This document shows positions 34,808 through 42,929 of a stretch of 64,000 bases of DNA, piece by piece. Source of the DNA: Amycolatopsis sp. CA-128772. GTDB taxonomy: Bacteria > Actinomycetota > Actinomycetes > Mycobacteriales > Pseudonocardiaceae. The notes beneath the pieces are model-generated. The model was not told where the DNA came from. It saw only the letters and a program-made list of their open reading frames with translations, and ran no database searches. Position 1 is the stretch's first letter; every line of letters begins with the position of its first letter. The position numbers and the translations under genes are program-made. The stretch lies in contig NZ_PPHG01000080.1 in the NCBI RefSeq assembly GCF_002904295.1, positions 62,001-126,000 of the forward strand. The letters are read 5' to 3'.

Positions 34808-35485
34808 TCAGGTGGCGCACTGCCCGGCGGGCTGCGGGCGGTCGACGTGGTCCAGCAGCGCGGGGTCCAGGCCGCGCAGCGCGGCCATCACGAACCCGGT
34901 GGCCAGTTCGCCCGCCGCGAGCGGGTCGAGCCCGGGGGAGTGGGAGACGTGCATCGCGGCCCGCCCGACGAGGCCGACCATCATCGCGGCGAGGAGGTCC
35001 GCGCTCGGGCCGACCGGGCGGCCGTGCGAAGTCAGGTGTTCCCGGATCCGGCCGAGCACGAGCGCGGCGATGCTGTCGGCCAGTGCGCGGCGCTCGTTCG
35101 ACATCTCGTCGACGGCGGAGTCGAACAGCAGCCGGAAACTTTCCGGGTGGGCGCCGGCGTAGCCGAACATCGCCATCACCGACAGCCGGACGCGCTCTTC
35201 CAGCGGGCGCGCGTTCGCCGTTTCGTACTCCTTGAACACCCAGTCGCGCACGGCGGCGACTTCCCGGCTGACGGTGGCGCGGAAAAGCGCCGCTTTGTCG
35301 CCGAAATGGGCGTAGAGCGTCGGCTTGGTGGAATCGGCGCGGTCCGCGATCAGCCCCATCGTGGCCTGCGCGTACCCCCGTTCGGCGAAGACCGCGCGGG
35401 CGGCGTCGAGCAGTTCGTCGTCGGTGGGCCGGGCGGCCGGGCTGCGCCGCGTGCTGGATCGATCAGGAGGGCTGGGCCGGCTCAT
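34808..35485 (-). CDS. TetR-family regulator
   Basis: A 225-aa TetR/AcrR protein with a basic N-terminal tail, then the HTH (DDELLDAARAVFAERGYA, MGLIADRADSTKPTLYAHFG, about residues 21-67), then a C-terminal ligand domain. It does not resemble KstR or KstR2. It is divergent from the PucR gene at 35627. The gap holds CTTTAC-N6-GTAAAG (35511-35528) and GTACTGTAC (35492-35500), either of which could be its operator. The target could be itself, the PucR gene, or the cutinase side; the sequence does not decide. Confidence 0.82.
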   Translation of the reverse strand: MSRPSPPDRSSTRRSPAARPTDDELLDAARAVFAERGYAQATMGLIADRADSTKPTLYAHFGDKAALFRATVSREVAAVRDWVFKEYETANARPLEERVRLSVMAMFGYAGAHPESFRLLFDSAVDEMSNERRALADSIAALVLGRIREHLTSHGRPVGPSADLLAAMMVGLVGRAAMHVSHSPGLDPLAAGELATGFVMAALRGLDPALLDHVDRPQPAGQCAT

Positions 35486-35510
35486 GGCGGTGTACTGTAC
35501 GGTCTCCCCG

Positions 35511-35528
35511 CTTTACTGTCAGGTAAAG
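35511..35528. promoter_or_regulatory. Operator-like palindrome between TetR and PucR genes
   Basis: CTTTAC and GTAAAG flank a 6-bp centre. The site lies 25 bases upstream of the TetR ATG, a typical autoregulatory position. A smaller palindrome, GTACTGTAC, lies between it and the start codon. Confidence 0.5.
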
Positions 35529-35626
35529 CACGCTCGGTGATATCCGGGGCTTCGCCCCGGGCCGGGGGCTCCGCCACCCGGACCCCCGAAAGAGTTGCGA
35601 TCGCCGTCCCCGGTGGAGGAACCCTG

Positions 35627-36820
35627 GTGTCCCGCGACAGTGCTCGGCAAAGCGTCCCGGCTCCCCGGGACGCCGGCCAAGAGGTTCTCCGGAGAAAAGA
35701 GCTGGCCGCGCTGATGCGTCCGGCGTTGCCGGGGCTGGCCGACGGGATCGTCCGCGAGGTGCTCCGGGCGGTCCCGGTCTACGCCCGGCCGGGCGACGGC
35801 GCCTACGGCCGCGTGACCCGGCACGGCGTCGAGTGCGCCGTCGCGCTCTTCGTGGACCTTGTCGAAGATCCGCAGGCCTCGCGCGAGCGGCTGTTCGAGA
35901 CGTGCCGGCGGCTCGGCGCGGGCGAAGCGCGCGAGGGCCGCAGCCTCGACGACCTGCAGGCGGCCTACCGCGTCGGTACCCGCGTCGGCTGGCGCTGGAT
36001 CATGCGGCTGGGCCGGCGGCACCGGCTGTCGTCGGCGATCATGGCGCAGCTGGCCGAAATGCTGTTCGGGTACGCCGACGAGCTCGCCCGGATGTCGAGC
36101 CGCGGCCACCGGGAAGCGCGGGCCGAGATCGAGGGCACCCGCGCCGGGCTGCGCCGCCGGCTGCTGCGGCTGCTGACCGGCCCGGGCGCCGTGCCGGACG
36201 CGGTGCTCGCCGAGCTCGCGTCGGCGGCGGGCTGGGCGGTGCCCCGCGAGGTGGTGGCGGTCGCCGCCGAGCGGACGGTCGGCACCGCATGGGGCCCGGA
36301 CGTCCTCGCCGACCTCGACCCGCCGCAGCCCCACCTCCTGCTGCCCGCGCCGGTGGCGGCGCGGACCCTGACCCGGCTCGGCGCGCGCGTCGCGGTCGGT
36401 CCGCCGGTGGAGCTCGGCGCGGCGGCGCACTCCCTGCGCTGGGCGCGCGCCGCCCTGCGGCTGGTCGCGGACGGCGCGCTCCCGGACGCGCCCGTGACGT
36501 GGTGCACCGACCACCTGACGGACCTGTGGCTGCTGTCCGACGGGCCGCTGGCCGAGCAGGTCGCCCTCCGGCAGCTGGAGCCCCTCGACCGGTTCCCGGA
36601 CCGGACGCGCCGCCGCCTCGGCGAGACGCTGCTGTCGTGGCTGCAGAACGGCGGGAACTCCGAGAAGATCGCGGTGGACCTTTCGGTGCACCCCCAGACG
36701 GTCCGCTACCGCGTGCGCCAGCTGAAGCAGGCCTTCGGTGATCGCCTCGACGACCCGGACGCGCGGTTCGCCATGCAGGCCGCGCTGCGGGCGTCCGGGT
36801 TCCGCTCGCCCGGAGCGTGA
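35627..36820 (+). CDS. PucR-family transcriptional regulator (second copy)
   Basis: A 397-aa paralogue of the regulator at 17049-18290 with the same layout: helical sensory region containing LDDLQAAYRVGTRVGWRW (compare LNSLQAAYRAGGRAAWRY), then the terminal PucR HTH ETLLSWLQNGGNSEKIAVDL and SVHPQTVRYRVRQLKQAFG. GGAGGA lies 6 nt before the GTG at 35627, so the much longer open frame upstream is not used. It directly precedes the steroid C/D-ring genes and ends 37 bases before their promoter region. It could contribute to their control, but a local HIP regulon role is only inferred. Confidence 0.8.
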   Translation: MSRDSARQSVPAPRDAGQEVLRRKELAALMRPALPGLADGIVREVLRAVPVYARPGDGAYGRVTRHGVECAVALFVDLVEDPQASRERLFETCRRLGAGEAREGRSLDDLQAAYRVGTRVGWRWIMRLGRRHRLSSAIMAQLAEMLFGYADELARMSSRGHREARAEIEGTRAGLRRRLLRLLTGPGAVPDAVLAELASAAGWAVPREVVAVAAERTVGTAWGPDVLADLDPPQPHLLLPAPVAARTLTRLGARVAVGPPVELGAAAHSLRWARAALRLVADGALPDAPVTWCTDHLTDLWLLSDGPLAEQVALRQLEPLDRFPDRTRRRLGETLLSWLQNGGNSEKIAVDLSVHPQTVRYRVRQLKQAFGDRLDDPDARFAMQAALRASGFRSPGA

Positions 36821-36843
36821 CCCCGGCCTGATCCGGCCACGAC

Positions 36844-36858
36844 CGCTTGTCCCAAGCG
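36844..36858. promoter_or_regulatory. CGCTTG-TCC-CAAGCG inverted repeat
   Basis: A 6-3-6 inverted repeat abuts the KstR-type site upstream of the SDR-echA20-ipdABC operon. It is not the published KstR2 motif, where CAAG and CTTG are in the opposite order. It may be an operator for another regulator or part of the end of the PucR transcript. Confidence 0.4.
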
Positions 36859-36871
36859 AGAACATGTTCTA
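36858..36871. promoter_or_regulatory. KstR-type operator for the forward HIP operon
   Basis: GAGAACATGTTCTA contains the perfect 12-bp palindrome AGAACATGTTCT and matches the KstR consensus TNNAACNNGTTNNA except for the first base. It lies 27 bases upstream of the first SDR start codon. Confidence 0.6.
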
Positions 36872-36897
36872 GTTTTGGGGCGGAAGGTGGTGTGCCG

Positions 36898-37665
36898 GTG
36901 AAGACCGATCTCGGGTTGGCCGGCGCCGTGGTGCTGGTCACCGGCGGCGTCCGGGGTGTGGGCAGGGGGATCAGCGCGGTGTTCCTGGCCCAGGGCGCGC
37001 ACGTCGTCACCTGCGCGCGGCGCGCGGCGGCGACCGAGGCGGAGTTCGTCGCGTGCGATGTGCGGGAGGAAGAACAGGTTTCGGCTCTGGTCGGCGGGAT
37101 CGTGGCCCGGCACGGCCGCCTGGACGTGGTGGTGAACAACGCCGGCGGGGCGCCGTACGGGCCGGCGGCGGAGGCTTCGCCGCGGCTGCACGAGAAGGTC
37201 GTGCAGCTGAACCTGCTGGCGCCGCTGCTGGTCGCGCAGCACGCGAACGCCGTGATGCAGCGCCAGGACGGCGGCGGCTCGATCGTGATGATCTCCAGCG
37301 TCAGCGGAACCCGGCCCTCGCCGGGGACGGCGGCTTACGGCGCCGCGAAGGCGGGGCTCGACAGCCTCACCGCCAGTCTCGCGGTCGAGTGGGCCCCGAA
37401 GGTCCGGGTCAACGCCCTGGACGTCGGGATGGTGCGGACCGAGCAGTCGCACCTGCACTACGGGAGCGAGGCCGCGGTCGAAGCGGTGGGGAAGACCGTG
37501 CCGCTCGGGCGGCTGGCCGAGCCCGAGGAGGTCGGGGCGTGCGCGGCGTTCCTCGCGTCCCCGCTGGCTTCCTACGTGTCGGGGGCGACGTTGCGGGTGC
37601 ACGGCGGGGGAGAGGTACCGGCCTTCCTGGCCGCGGCCGACGTGAATCACCGGGAGGATGCGTGA
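36898..37665 (+). CDS. SDR oxidoreductase, HIP cluster (Rv3549c-like)
   Basis: A 255-aa Rossmann-fold short-chain dehydrogenase: cofactor motif TGGVRGVGRG (about 17-26), NNAGG (about 80-84), catalytic Ser in MISSVSG, and Y-x3-K in AAYGAAKAG. It is first in a tightly packed steroid C/D-ring operon (next start overlaps by 4 nt) in the same relative place as Rv3549c of mycobacteria. Its exact step is not established. It probably oxidises or reduces a hydroxy-CoA intermediate of HIP breakdown. GTG at 36898; a KstR-type operator lies just upstream. Confidence 0.82.
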   Translation: MKTDLGLAGAVVLVTGGVRGVGRGISAVFLAQGAHVVTCARRAAATEAEFVACDVREEEQVSALVGGIVARHGRLDVVVNNAGGAPYGPAAEASPRLHEKVVQLNLLAPLLVAQHANAVMQRQDGGGSIVMISSVSGTRPSPGTAAYGAAKAGLDSLTASLAVEWAPKVRVNALDVGMVRTEQSHLHYGSEAAVEAVGKTVPLGRLAEPEEVGACAAFLASPLASYVSGATLRVHGGGEVPAFLAAADVNHREDA

Positions 37666-38531
37666 GCGGGTTGTGCCAGGGCCGGGTGGTCGTCGTGACG
37701 GGCGCCGGCCGGGGAATCGGACGGGCGCACGCGCTGGCGTTCGCGGCCGAGGGTGCCTCGGTGGTGGTGAACGACGTGGACGCCGGCGCGGCCGCCGAAG
37801 TCGTCGCGGCGGTCGGGGAAAACGCGGTCGTGAACTCCTCCGACGTGGCCGACTGGGCGGGGGCGAAGGAGCTGATCGGGACGGCTCTCGGCACCTTCGG
37901 CCGGCTGGACGTGCTGGTCAACAACGCGGGATTCCTGCGGGACCGGATGCTGGTGAACCTCGGCGAGGACGAGTGGGACGCGGTCGTCCGGGTGCACCTC
38001 AAGGGCCACTTCGCGCCCCTGCGGCACGCGGCCGGGCATTGGCGGGCCGAGGCGAAGGCCGGCCGGACGCCGCAGGCCCGCGTGATCAACACCAGTTCGG
38101 GAGCCGGGCTGCTGGGCAGCGTGGGGCAGGGGAACTACTCGGCGGCGAAGGCCGGTATCGCCGGGCTGACGGTCGTGGCGGCGGCGGAACTCGCCCGCTA
38201 CGGCGTCACGGTGAACGCGATCGCGCCGGCCGCGCGGACCCGGATGACCGAAGGGGTGTTCGCGTCGATGGCACGGCCGGACACCGGCTTCGACGCGATG
38301 GCGCCGGAAAACGTCTCGCCGCTGGTGGTGTGGCTCGGCAGCGAGGAGTCCGGGCACGTCACCGGCCGGGTGTTCGAGGTCGAGGGCGGGAAGGTCTCGC
38401 TGGCGCAGGGCTGGCGGCACGGCCCCGGCGTCGACAAGGGCGAGCGGTGGGACCCGGCCGACCTCGGCCCGGTCGTCGAGGAACTGCTCGAGCGCGGGCC
38501 CGAGCCCGAACCCGTCTACGGAGCGAGCTGA
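37662..38531 (+). CDS. SDR oxidoreductase, HIP cluster (Rv3548c-like)
   Basis: A 289-aa SDR related to the 3-hydroxyacyl-CoA dehydrogenase part of peroxisomal MFE-2. It has TGAGRGIGRAHALAFAAEG (about 12-30), NNAGFLRD with the MFE-type RDRML extension, catalytic Ser in INTSSGAGLLG, and Tyr-Lys in NYSAAKAG. GTG at 37662 has GGGAGG five bases upstream and overlaps the preceding stop. It is equivalent in position to Rv3548c of the mycobacterial KstR2 regulon. A role in dehydrogenating a CoA-bound ring-derived intermediate is likely, the exact substrate unknown. Confidence 0.82.
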   Translation: MSGLCQGRVVVVTGAGRGIGRAHALAFAAEGASVVVNDVDAGAAAEVVAAVGENAVVNSSDVADWAGAKELIGTALGTFGRLDVLVNNAGFLRDRMLVNLGEDEWDAVVRVHLKGHFAPLRHAAGHWRAEAKAGRTPQARVINTSSGAGLLGSVGQGNYSAAKAGIAGLTVVAAAELARYGVTVNAIAPAARTRMTEGVFASMARPDTGFDAMAPENVSPLVVWLGSEESGHVTGRVFEVEGGKVSLAQGWRHGPGVDKGERWDPADLGPVVEELLERGPEPEPVYGAS

Positions 38532-39271
38532 TGGGCATCCTGACCGGACGCGACGGGCACATCGAGGTCGTCACGGTCGATTTCCCGCCGGTGAACGCGT
38601 TGCCGGTGCAGGGCTGGTTCGACCTGGCCGACGCGATCACGCGGGCCGGCCGCGATCCCGCGGTGCACGTGGTGATCCTGCGCGCCGAAGGCCGGGGGTT
38701 CAACGCGGGCGTGGACATCAAGGAGATCCAGCGCACCGCCGGGTACGACGCCCTGGTCGGCGCGAACCGGGGCTGCTACGCCGCGTTCGGCGCGGTCTAC
38801 GACTGCCAGGTGCCGGTGGTCGCCGCCGTGCACGGGTTCTGCCTCGGCGGCGGGATCGGCCTGGCCGGCAACGCGGACGTGATCGTGGCGGCCGAGGACG
38901 CGACCTTCGGGGTGCCGGAGGTGGACCGCGGCGCGCTGGGCGCGGCCACGCACCTGGCGAGGCTGGTGCCGCAGCACCTGATGCGCACGCTGTACTTCAC
39001 CGCCCGGAAGATCACCGCGGCGGAACTGCACGCGCACGGCTCGGTCTACCGGGTCGTGCCCCGCGCGGAGCTCGACGAGGCGGCCCTGGAAATCGCGCGC
39101 GACATCGCGGCCAAGGACCCGCGGGTGATCCGGGCGGCGAAGGAGGCCCTGAACGGCATCGACACCCAGCAGGTGCACCGCAGCTACCGGTTCGAGCAGG
39201 GGTTCACCTTCGAGCTGAACCTGCTCGGCGCGTCCGACGAAGCCCGCGAGGAGTTCTTGAATGGCCGATAA
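38531..39271 (+). CDS. echA20: EchA20-type ring-D hydrolase (crotonase family)
   Basis: A 246-aa crotonase-fold enzyme. In steroid degraders EchA20 opens ring D of the HIP-derived CoA thioester (HIEC-CoA) by hydrolysis. It carries the oxyanion-hole segments RAEGRGFNAGVDIKEI (about 57-72) and HGFCLGGGIGLAGNADV (about 99-115). Assignment rests on crotonase identity plus its place directly before ipdA-ipdB-ipdC, exactly as in mycobacteria and rhodococci. ATG at 38531 shares one base with the preceding stop (TGATG). Its last four codons overlap the start of ipdA by 11 nt. Confidence 0.88.
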   Translation: MGILTGRDGHIEVVTVDFPPVNALPVQGWFDLADAITRAGRDPAVHVVILRAEGRGFNAGVDIKEIQRTAGYDALVGANRGCYAAFGAVYDCQVPVVAAVHGFCLGGGIGLAGNADVIVAAEDATFGVPEVDRGALGAATHLARLVPQHLMRTLYFTARKITAAELHAHGSVYRVVPRAELDEAALEIARDIAAKDPRVIRAAKEALNGIDTQQVHRSYRFEQGFTFELNLLGASDEAREEFLNGR

Positions 39272-40124
39272 GCGCACGACCGCCGACGACGTCGCGGCGG
39301 AACTCCGGGACGGCATGACCGTCGGCATCGGCGGCTGGGGCTCCCGCCGCAAGCCGATGGCGCTGGTCCGGGCGATCCTCCGCACCCCGGTCAAGGACCT
39401 CACCGTGGTCTCCTACGGCGGTCCCGACGTGGGCCTTCTGTGCGCGGCGGGCAAGGTGAAGCGGGTCGTGTTCGGGTTCGTCACCTTGGATTCGATCCCG
39501 TACGACCCCTGGTTCGGCCGCGCCCGCGAAACCGGGGCGATCGAGGTGACCGAGTACGACGAGGGCATGTTTGGCACGGCGTTGTCGGCGGCGATGCAGC
39601 GGCTCCCGTTCCTGCCCACCCGAGCCGGCCTGGGGTCGGAGGTGATGCGCGCCAACCCCGGCCTCCGCACCGTGCGCTCGCCGTACGACGACGGCGAAGA
39701 GCTGGTCGCGGTCCCCGCGCAGCAGCTCGACGTGGCGCTGGTGCACCTCAACCGCGCGGACGCCCGCGGCAACGCCCAGTACCTCGGCCCGGACCCGTAC
39801 TTCGACGAGCTGTTCGCCCTGGCCGCGGACAAGTGCTTCGTGTCGGCCGAAAAGGTCGTCGGGACGGCGGAGCTGACGGCGGGCGGGCCGGTGCAGTCCC
39901 TGCTGCTCACCCGCGGTGCCGTCGACGGGGTCGTCGAAGCGCCGCGCGGCGCGCACTTCACCACGGCGGTCCCGGACTACGGCCGGGACGAACGGTTCCA
40001 GCGGCACTACGCGGCCTGCGCGAAGGACCTCGAGGCGTGGCCGGGGTTCGCGGACCGGTTCCTCGCCGGTGACGAGCGCAGCTATCTGTCCGAAGTGGAC
40101 AAGTTCGGGGCGGAGGCGGCATGA
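39261..40124 (+). CDS. ipdA: COCHEA-CoA hydrolase alpha subunit
   Basis: A 287-aa member of the class I CoA-transferase fold. IpdA pairs with IpdB to hydrolyse ring C of COCHEA-CoA, the last carbocycle of steroid breakdown; despite its fold it acts as a hydrolase. Visible features are the N-terminal DGMTVGIGGWGSRRKPMALV segment, TVVSYGGPDVGLLC, and the VEAPRGAHFTTAVPDYGRDE stretch near the C-terminus. GAGGAG lies 8 nt before the ATG, which sits inside the end of echA20. ipdB overlaps its stop by 4 nt, as expected for subunits made in equal amounts. Confidence 0.9.
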   Translation: MADKRTTADDVAAELRDGMTVGIGGWGSRRKPMALVRAILRTPVKDLTVVSYGGPDVGLLCAAGKVKRVVFGFVTLDSIPYDPWFGRARETGAIEVTEYDEGMFGTALSAAMQRLPFLPTRAGLGSEVMRANPGLRTVRSPYDDGEELVAVPAQQLDVALVHLNRADARGNAQYLGPDPYFDELFALAADKCFVSAEKVVGTAELTAGGPVQSLLLTRGAVDGVVEAPRGAHFTTAVPDYGRDERFQRHYAACAKDLEAWPGFADRFLAGDERSYLSEVDKFGAEAA

Positions 40125-40852
40125 GCGCGACCCGGGCCGAGATCGCCGTGGTGGCGGTGGCCGAGCTGTTCCGCGGCGACGGCGAGCTCGTCGTCAGCCC
40201 GATGGGCCTGATCCCGCAGCTGGGCGCGAAACTCGCGCGGCTGACCTTCGAACCGGACCTGCTGATGTCCGACGGCGAGGCGTACCTGCTCACCCCGGAC
40301 GGCGTGGTCGAAGGCTGGCAGCCGTTCCGCAAGATGCTCGACACGATCGTCCCGCACGGACGACGGCACGTCGTCATGGGCGCCAACCAGATCGACCGGT
40401 ACGGCAACCAGAACATCTCCGCCATCGGCGACCACGCCCGCCCGGCCAAGCAGCTGCTGGGCGTGCGCGGCGCGCCCGGCAACACGATCAACCACCGGAC
40501 GAGCTACTGGGTGCCCCGGCACGCCACCCGCGTCTTCGTGGACACCGTGGACGTCGTTTCGGGTGTGGGGTACGACAACGCGGCCAAGGCCGGGCCGTCG
40601 GCGCAGAAGTACCACGACGTGCACCGGGTCGTCTCGGACCTCGGCGTGTTCGACTTCGGCGGCCCGGACCACGCGATGCGCGCGGTGTCGCTGCACCCGG
40701 GCGTCACCCGCGACGAGGTCGCCGCGGCGACGACGTTCGAGATCGACTTCACCGGCACCGGCACCAGCCGCGAACCGGACGAAACCGAACTGCGGCTCCT
40801 CCGCGAGGTCGTCGACCCGAAAACCCTGCGCGACAGGGAGGTTCCGGCGTGA
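40121..40852 (+). CDS. ipdB: COCHEA-CoA hydrolase beta subunit
   Basis: A 243-aa partner of IpdA with the same CoA-transferase fold. It has the segments SPMGLIPQLGAKLARLT, VVMGANQIDRYGNQNISAIGD (split by the family's N-Q-I-D-R-Y-G-N box) and APGNTINHRTSYWVPRH. The start overlaps the ipdA stop (ATGA). The pair and their order are diagnostic for C/D-ring catabolism. The stop overlaps the GTG start of ipdC. Confidence 0.9.
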   Translation: MSATRAEIAVVAVAELFRGDGELVVSPMGLIPQLGAKLARLTFEPDLLMSDGEAYLLTPDGVVEGWQPFRKMLDTIVPHGRRHVVMGANQIDRYGNQNISAIGDHARPAKQLLGVRGAPGNTINHRTSYWVPRHATRVFVDTVDVVSGVGYDNAAKAGPSAQKYHDVHRVVSDLGVFDFGGPDHAMRAVSLHPGVTRDEVAAATTFEIDFTGTGTSREPDETELRLLREVVDPKTLRDREVPA

Positions 40853-41904
40853 AGACAGCCCTGACCCGGCTGGTCGGCGTCGACCACCCGGTCGTGCAGA
40901 CCGGGATGGGCTGGGTCGCCGGGCCGCGGCTGGTCTCGGCGACCGCGGAAGCCGGCGCCCTCGGCATCCTGGCCTCGGCCACGATGACGTTCGGCGAGCT
41001 GGAAGCGGCCGTCGCCGAAGTCAAGAAGCGGACGGAAAAGCCGTTCGGGGTGAACCTGCGCGCCGACGCCGTGGACGCCGGGGACCGGGTCGACCTGCTG
41101 ATCCGCGAAGGCGTCAAGGTGGCGTCGTTCGCGCTCGCGCCGCGCAAGGAGATGATCGCGAAACTGCGCGACCACGGTGTCGTCGTGATCCCGTCGATCG
41201 GCGCCGCGCGGCACGCGGAGAAGGTCGCCGCCTGGGGCGCGGACGCCGTCATCGTCCAGGGCGGCGAGGGCGGCGGGCACACCGGCGGCGTGGCCACCAC
41301 GCTGCTGCTGCCCTCGGTGCTGGACGCGGTCGACATCCCGGTCGTCGCGGCCGGCGGGTTCTTCGACGGCCGCGGGCTCGCCGCCGCCCTCGCCTACGGC
41401 GCCGCGGGCGTGGCGATGGGCACCCGGTTCCTGCTGAGCAAGGAGAGCACGGTCCCCGACGAGGTCAAGCGCCTCTACCTGGAGCAGGGGCTCACCGGGA
41501 CGGTCGTCACCCGGCGGGTCGACGGCCTGCCCCACCGCGTGTTGCGCACCGGCCTCGTCGAGAAGCTCGAACGCACCGGACGGCTCCGCGGGCTGGCCCA
41601 GGCCGCGCGCAACGCCCTGCGGTTCCGGAATATCACCGGCCTGTCCCCGGTTGCGATGGTGCGAGAAGGCCTTGCGATGAAGCACGGCAACGATCTGACC
41701 TGGAGTCAGCTGGTCATGGCGGCCAACACCCCGATGCTGTTGCGGGCGGGCCTGGTCGACGGCCGGACGGACGCCGGAGTGCTAGCGTCGGGACAGGTGG
41801 TGGGCATGATCCACGACCTGCCCACGGTGGCGCGGATCGTCGAGGGCGCGGTGGCCGAGGCGGGGGAGATCCTGCGGCGGCTCGGCCGGCAAACGGGAGG
41901 ATGA
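40849..41904 (+). CDS. ipdC: IpdC, flavin-dependent HIP-CoA pathway enzyme
   Basis: A 351-aa FMN TIM-barrel of the nitronate-monooxygenase/IMPDH-like family. In steroid degraders IpdC acts on the HIC-CoA intermediate before EchA20 opens ring D. Recognised by PVVQTGMGWVAGPRLVSA at the N-terminus, VIVQGGEGGGHTGG (about 136-149) that binds the flavin phosphate, and AAGGFFDGRGLAAALAYGA (about 163-181). GTG at 40849 has GGGAGG upstream and overlaps the ipdB stop. It ends 7 bases before fgd, which probably shares the transcript. Confidence 0.88.
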   Translation: MKTALTRLVGVDHPVVQTGMGWVAGPRLVSATAEAGALGILASATMTFGELEAAVAEVKKRTEKPFGVNLRADAVDAGDRVDLLIREGVKVASFALAPRKEMIAKLRDHGVVVIPSIGAARHAEKVAAWGADAVIVQGGEGGGHTGGVATTLLLPSVLDAVDIPVVAAGGFFDGRGLAAALAYGAAGVAMGTRFLLSKESTVPDEVKRLYLEQGLTGTVVTRRVDGLPHRVLRTGLVEKLERTGRLRGLAQAARNALRFRNITGLSPVAMVREGLAMKHGNDLTWSQLVMAANTPMLLRAGLVDGRTDAGVLASGQVVGMIHDLPTVARIVEGAVAEAGEILRRLGRQTGG

Positions 41905-41911
41905 GAACGCG

Positions 41912-42913
41912 GTGTTGAAGGTCGGTTACAAGGCGTCGGCGGAGCAGTTCGGGCCGCGGGACCTGGTCGAGTACGCCGTGCGCGCCGAAGAGGTCGGCCT
42001 CGACTCGGTGTGGGTGTCCGACCACTTCCTGCCGTGGCGGCACGAAGGCGGGCACGCCCCCTGGGCACTGGCCTGGATGCCGGCGGTGGCCGAGCGCACG
42101 AAGCGGGTGCAGATCGGCACCAGCGTGCTGACCCCGACGTTCCGGTACAACCCGGCGGTGATCGCCCAGGCGTTCGCGACCATGTCGCTGCTGTCGAACG
42201 GCCGCGTCATCCTCGGGGTCGGGTCCGGCGAGGCGCTCAACGAGATCGCCGTCTCGGGGCGCGAGTGGCCGGAGTTCAAGGAGCGCTTCGCCCGGCTGCG
42301 CGAGTCGATCAAGCTCATCCGCGAGCTGTGGACCAGCGACAACGTCAACTTCAAGGGCGACTACTACGAGCTGGTGGACGCCAAGATCTACGACCGGCCG
42401 GAGCAGCCGGTGCCGGTGTACGTCGCCGCCGGCGGCCCGGTGGTGGCCAAGTACGCGGGCCGCGCCGGGGACGGGTTCATCTGCACGTCCGGCAAGGGCA
42501 TGGAGCTCTACACCGACAAGCTGATGCCGGCGGTCAAGGAAGGCGCGGAGGCGGCCGGCAAGACCGTCGAGGACGTCGACCGGACGATCGAGATCAAGCT
42601 CTCCTACGACCGCGACCACGAGAAGGCGCTGGAGAACACCCGGTTCTGGGCGCCGCTGTCGCTGTCGGCGGAGCAGAAGCACAGCGTGTCCTCGGCCGAA
42701 GAGATGGAACGGCTGGCCGACGAGCTGCCGATCGACCAGGTCGCCAAGCGCTGGATCGTGGCGTCCGACCCCGACGAGGCCGTGGCGCAGATCAAGCCCT
42801 ACCTGGACGCGGGCCTGAACCACCTGGTCTTCCACGGCCCGGGCCACGACCAGGAGCGGTTCCTGGCCCAGTTCTCCGAGGACGTCCTGCCGAAGCTGCG
42901 CGCCCTCGGCTGA
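41912..42913 (+). CDS. fgd: F420-dependent glucose-6-phosphate dehydrogenase
   Basis: A 333-aa LLM-class enzyme that oxidises glucose-6-phosphate and reduces cofactor F420. It closely follows mycobacterial Fgd1: LKVGYKASAEQF at the start, SDHFLPWRHEGGHAPWAL, GTSVLTPTFRYNPAVIAQAF, GVGSGEALNEIA, AGRAGDGFICTSGKG, and AKRWIVASDPDEA. The starting GTG lies 11 nt after GGGAGG. It is the last gene of the steroid operon and could provide F420H2 locally, though no F420-using step is established in HIP catabolism. A diverged paralogue is at 13621-14571. Confidence 0.9.
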   Translation: MLKVGYKASAEQFGPRDLVEYAVRAEEVGLDSVWVSDHFLPWRHEGGHAPWALAWMPAVAERTKRVQIGTSVLTPTFRYNPAVIAQAFATMSLLSNGRVILGVGSGEALNEIAVSGREWPEFKERFARLRESIKLIRELWTSDNVNFKGDYYELVDAKIYDRPEQPVPVYVAAGGPVVAKYAGRAGDGFICTSGKGMELYTDKLMPAVKEGAEAAGKTVEDVDRTIEIKLSYDRDHEKALENTRFWAPLSLSAEQKHSVSSAEEMERLADELPIDQVAKRWIVASDPDEAVAQIKPYLDAGLNHLVFHGPGHDQERFLAQFSEDVLPKLRALG

Positions 42914-42929
42914 TCAGCGCTGTCCGACG

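Noticed and set aside
34808..35485. KstR2 orthologue controlling the HIP genes
   Set aside because: The sequence does not resemble KstR2 beyond the TetR fold. Its likely operator, CTTTAC-N6-GTAAAG, is unlike the AGAACNNGTTCT sites on the HIP promoters.
36844..36858. A KstR2 site upstream of the first SDR
   Set aside because: The half-sites are CTTG...CAAG with a 3-bp gap, the reverse order of the published CAAG-N2-CTTG motif.
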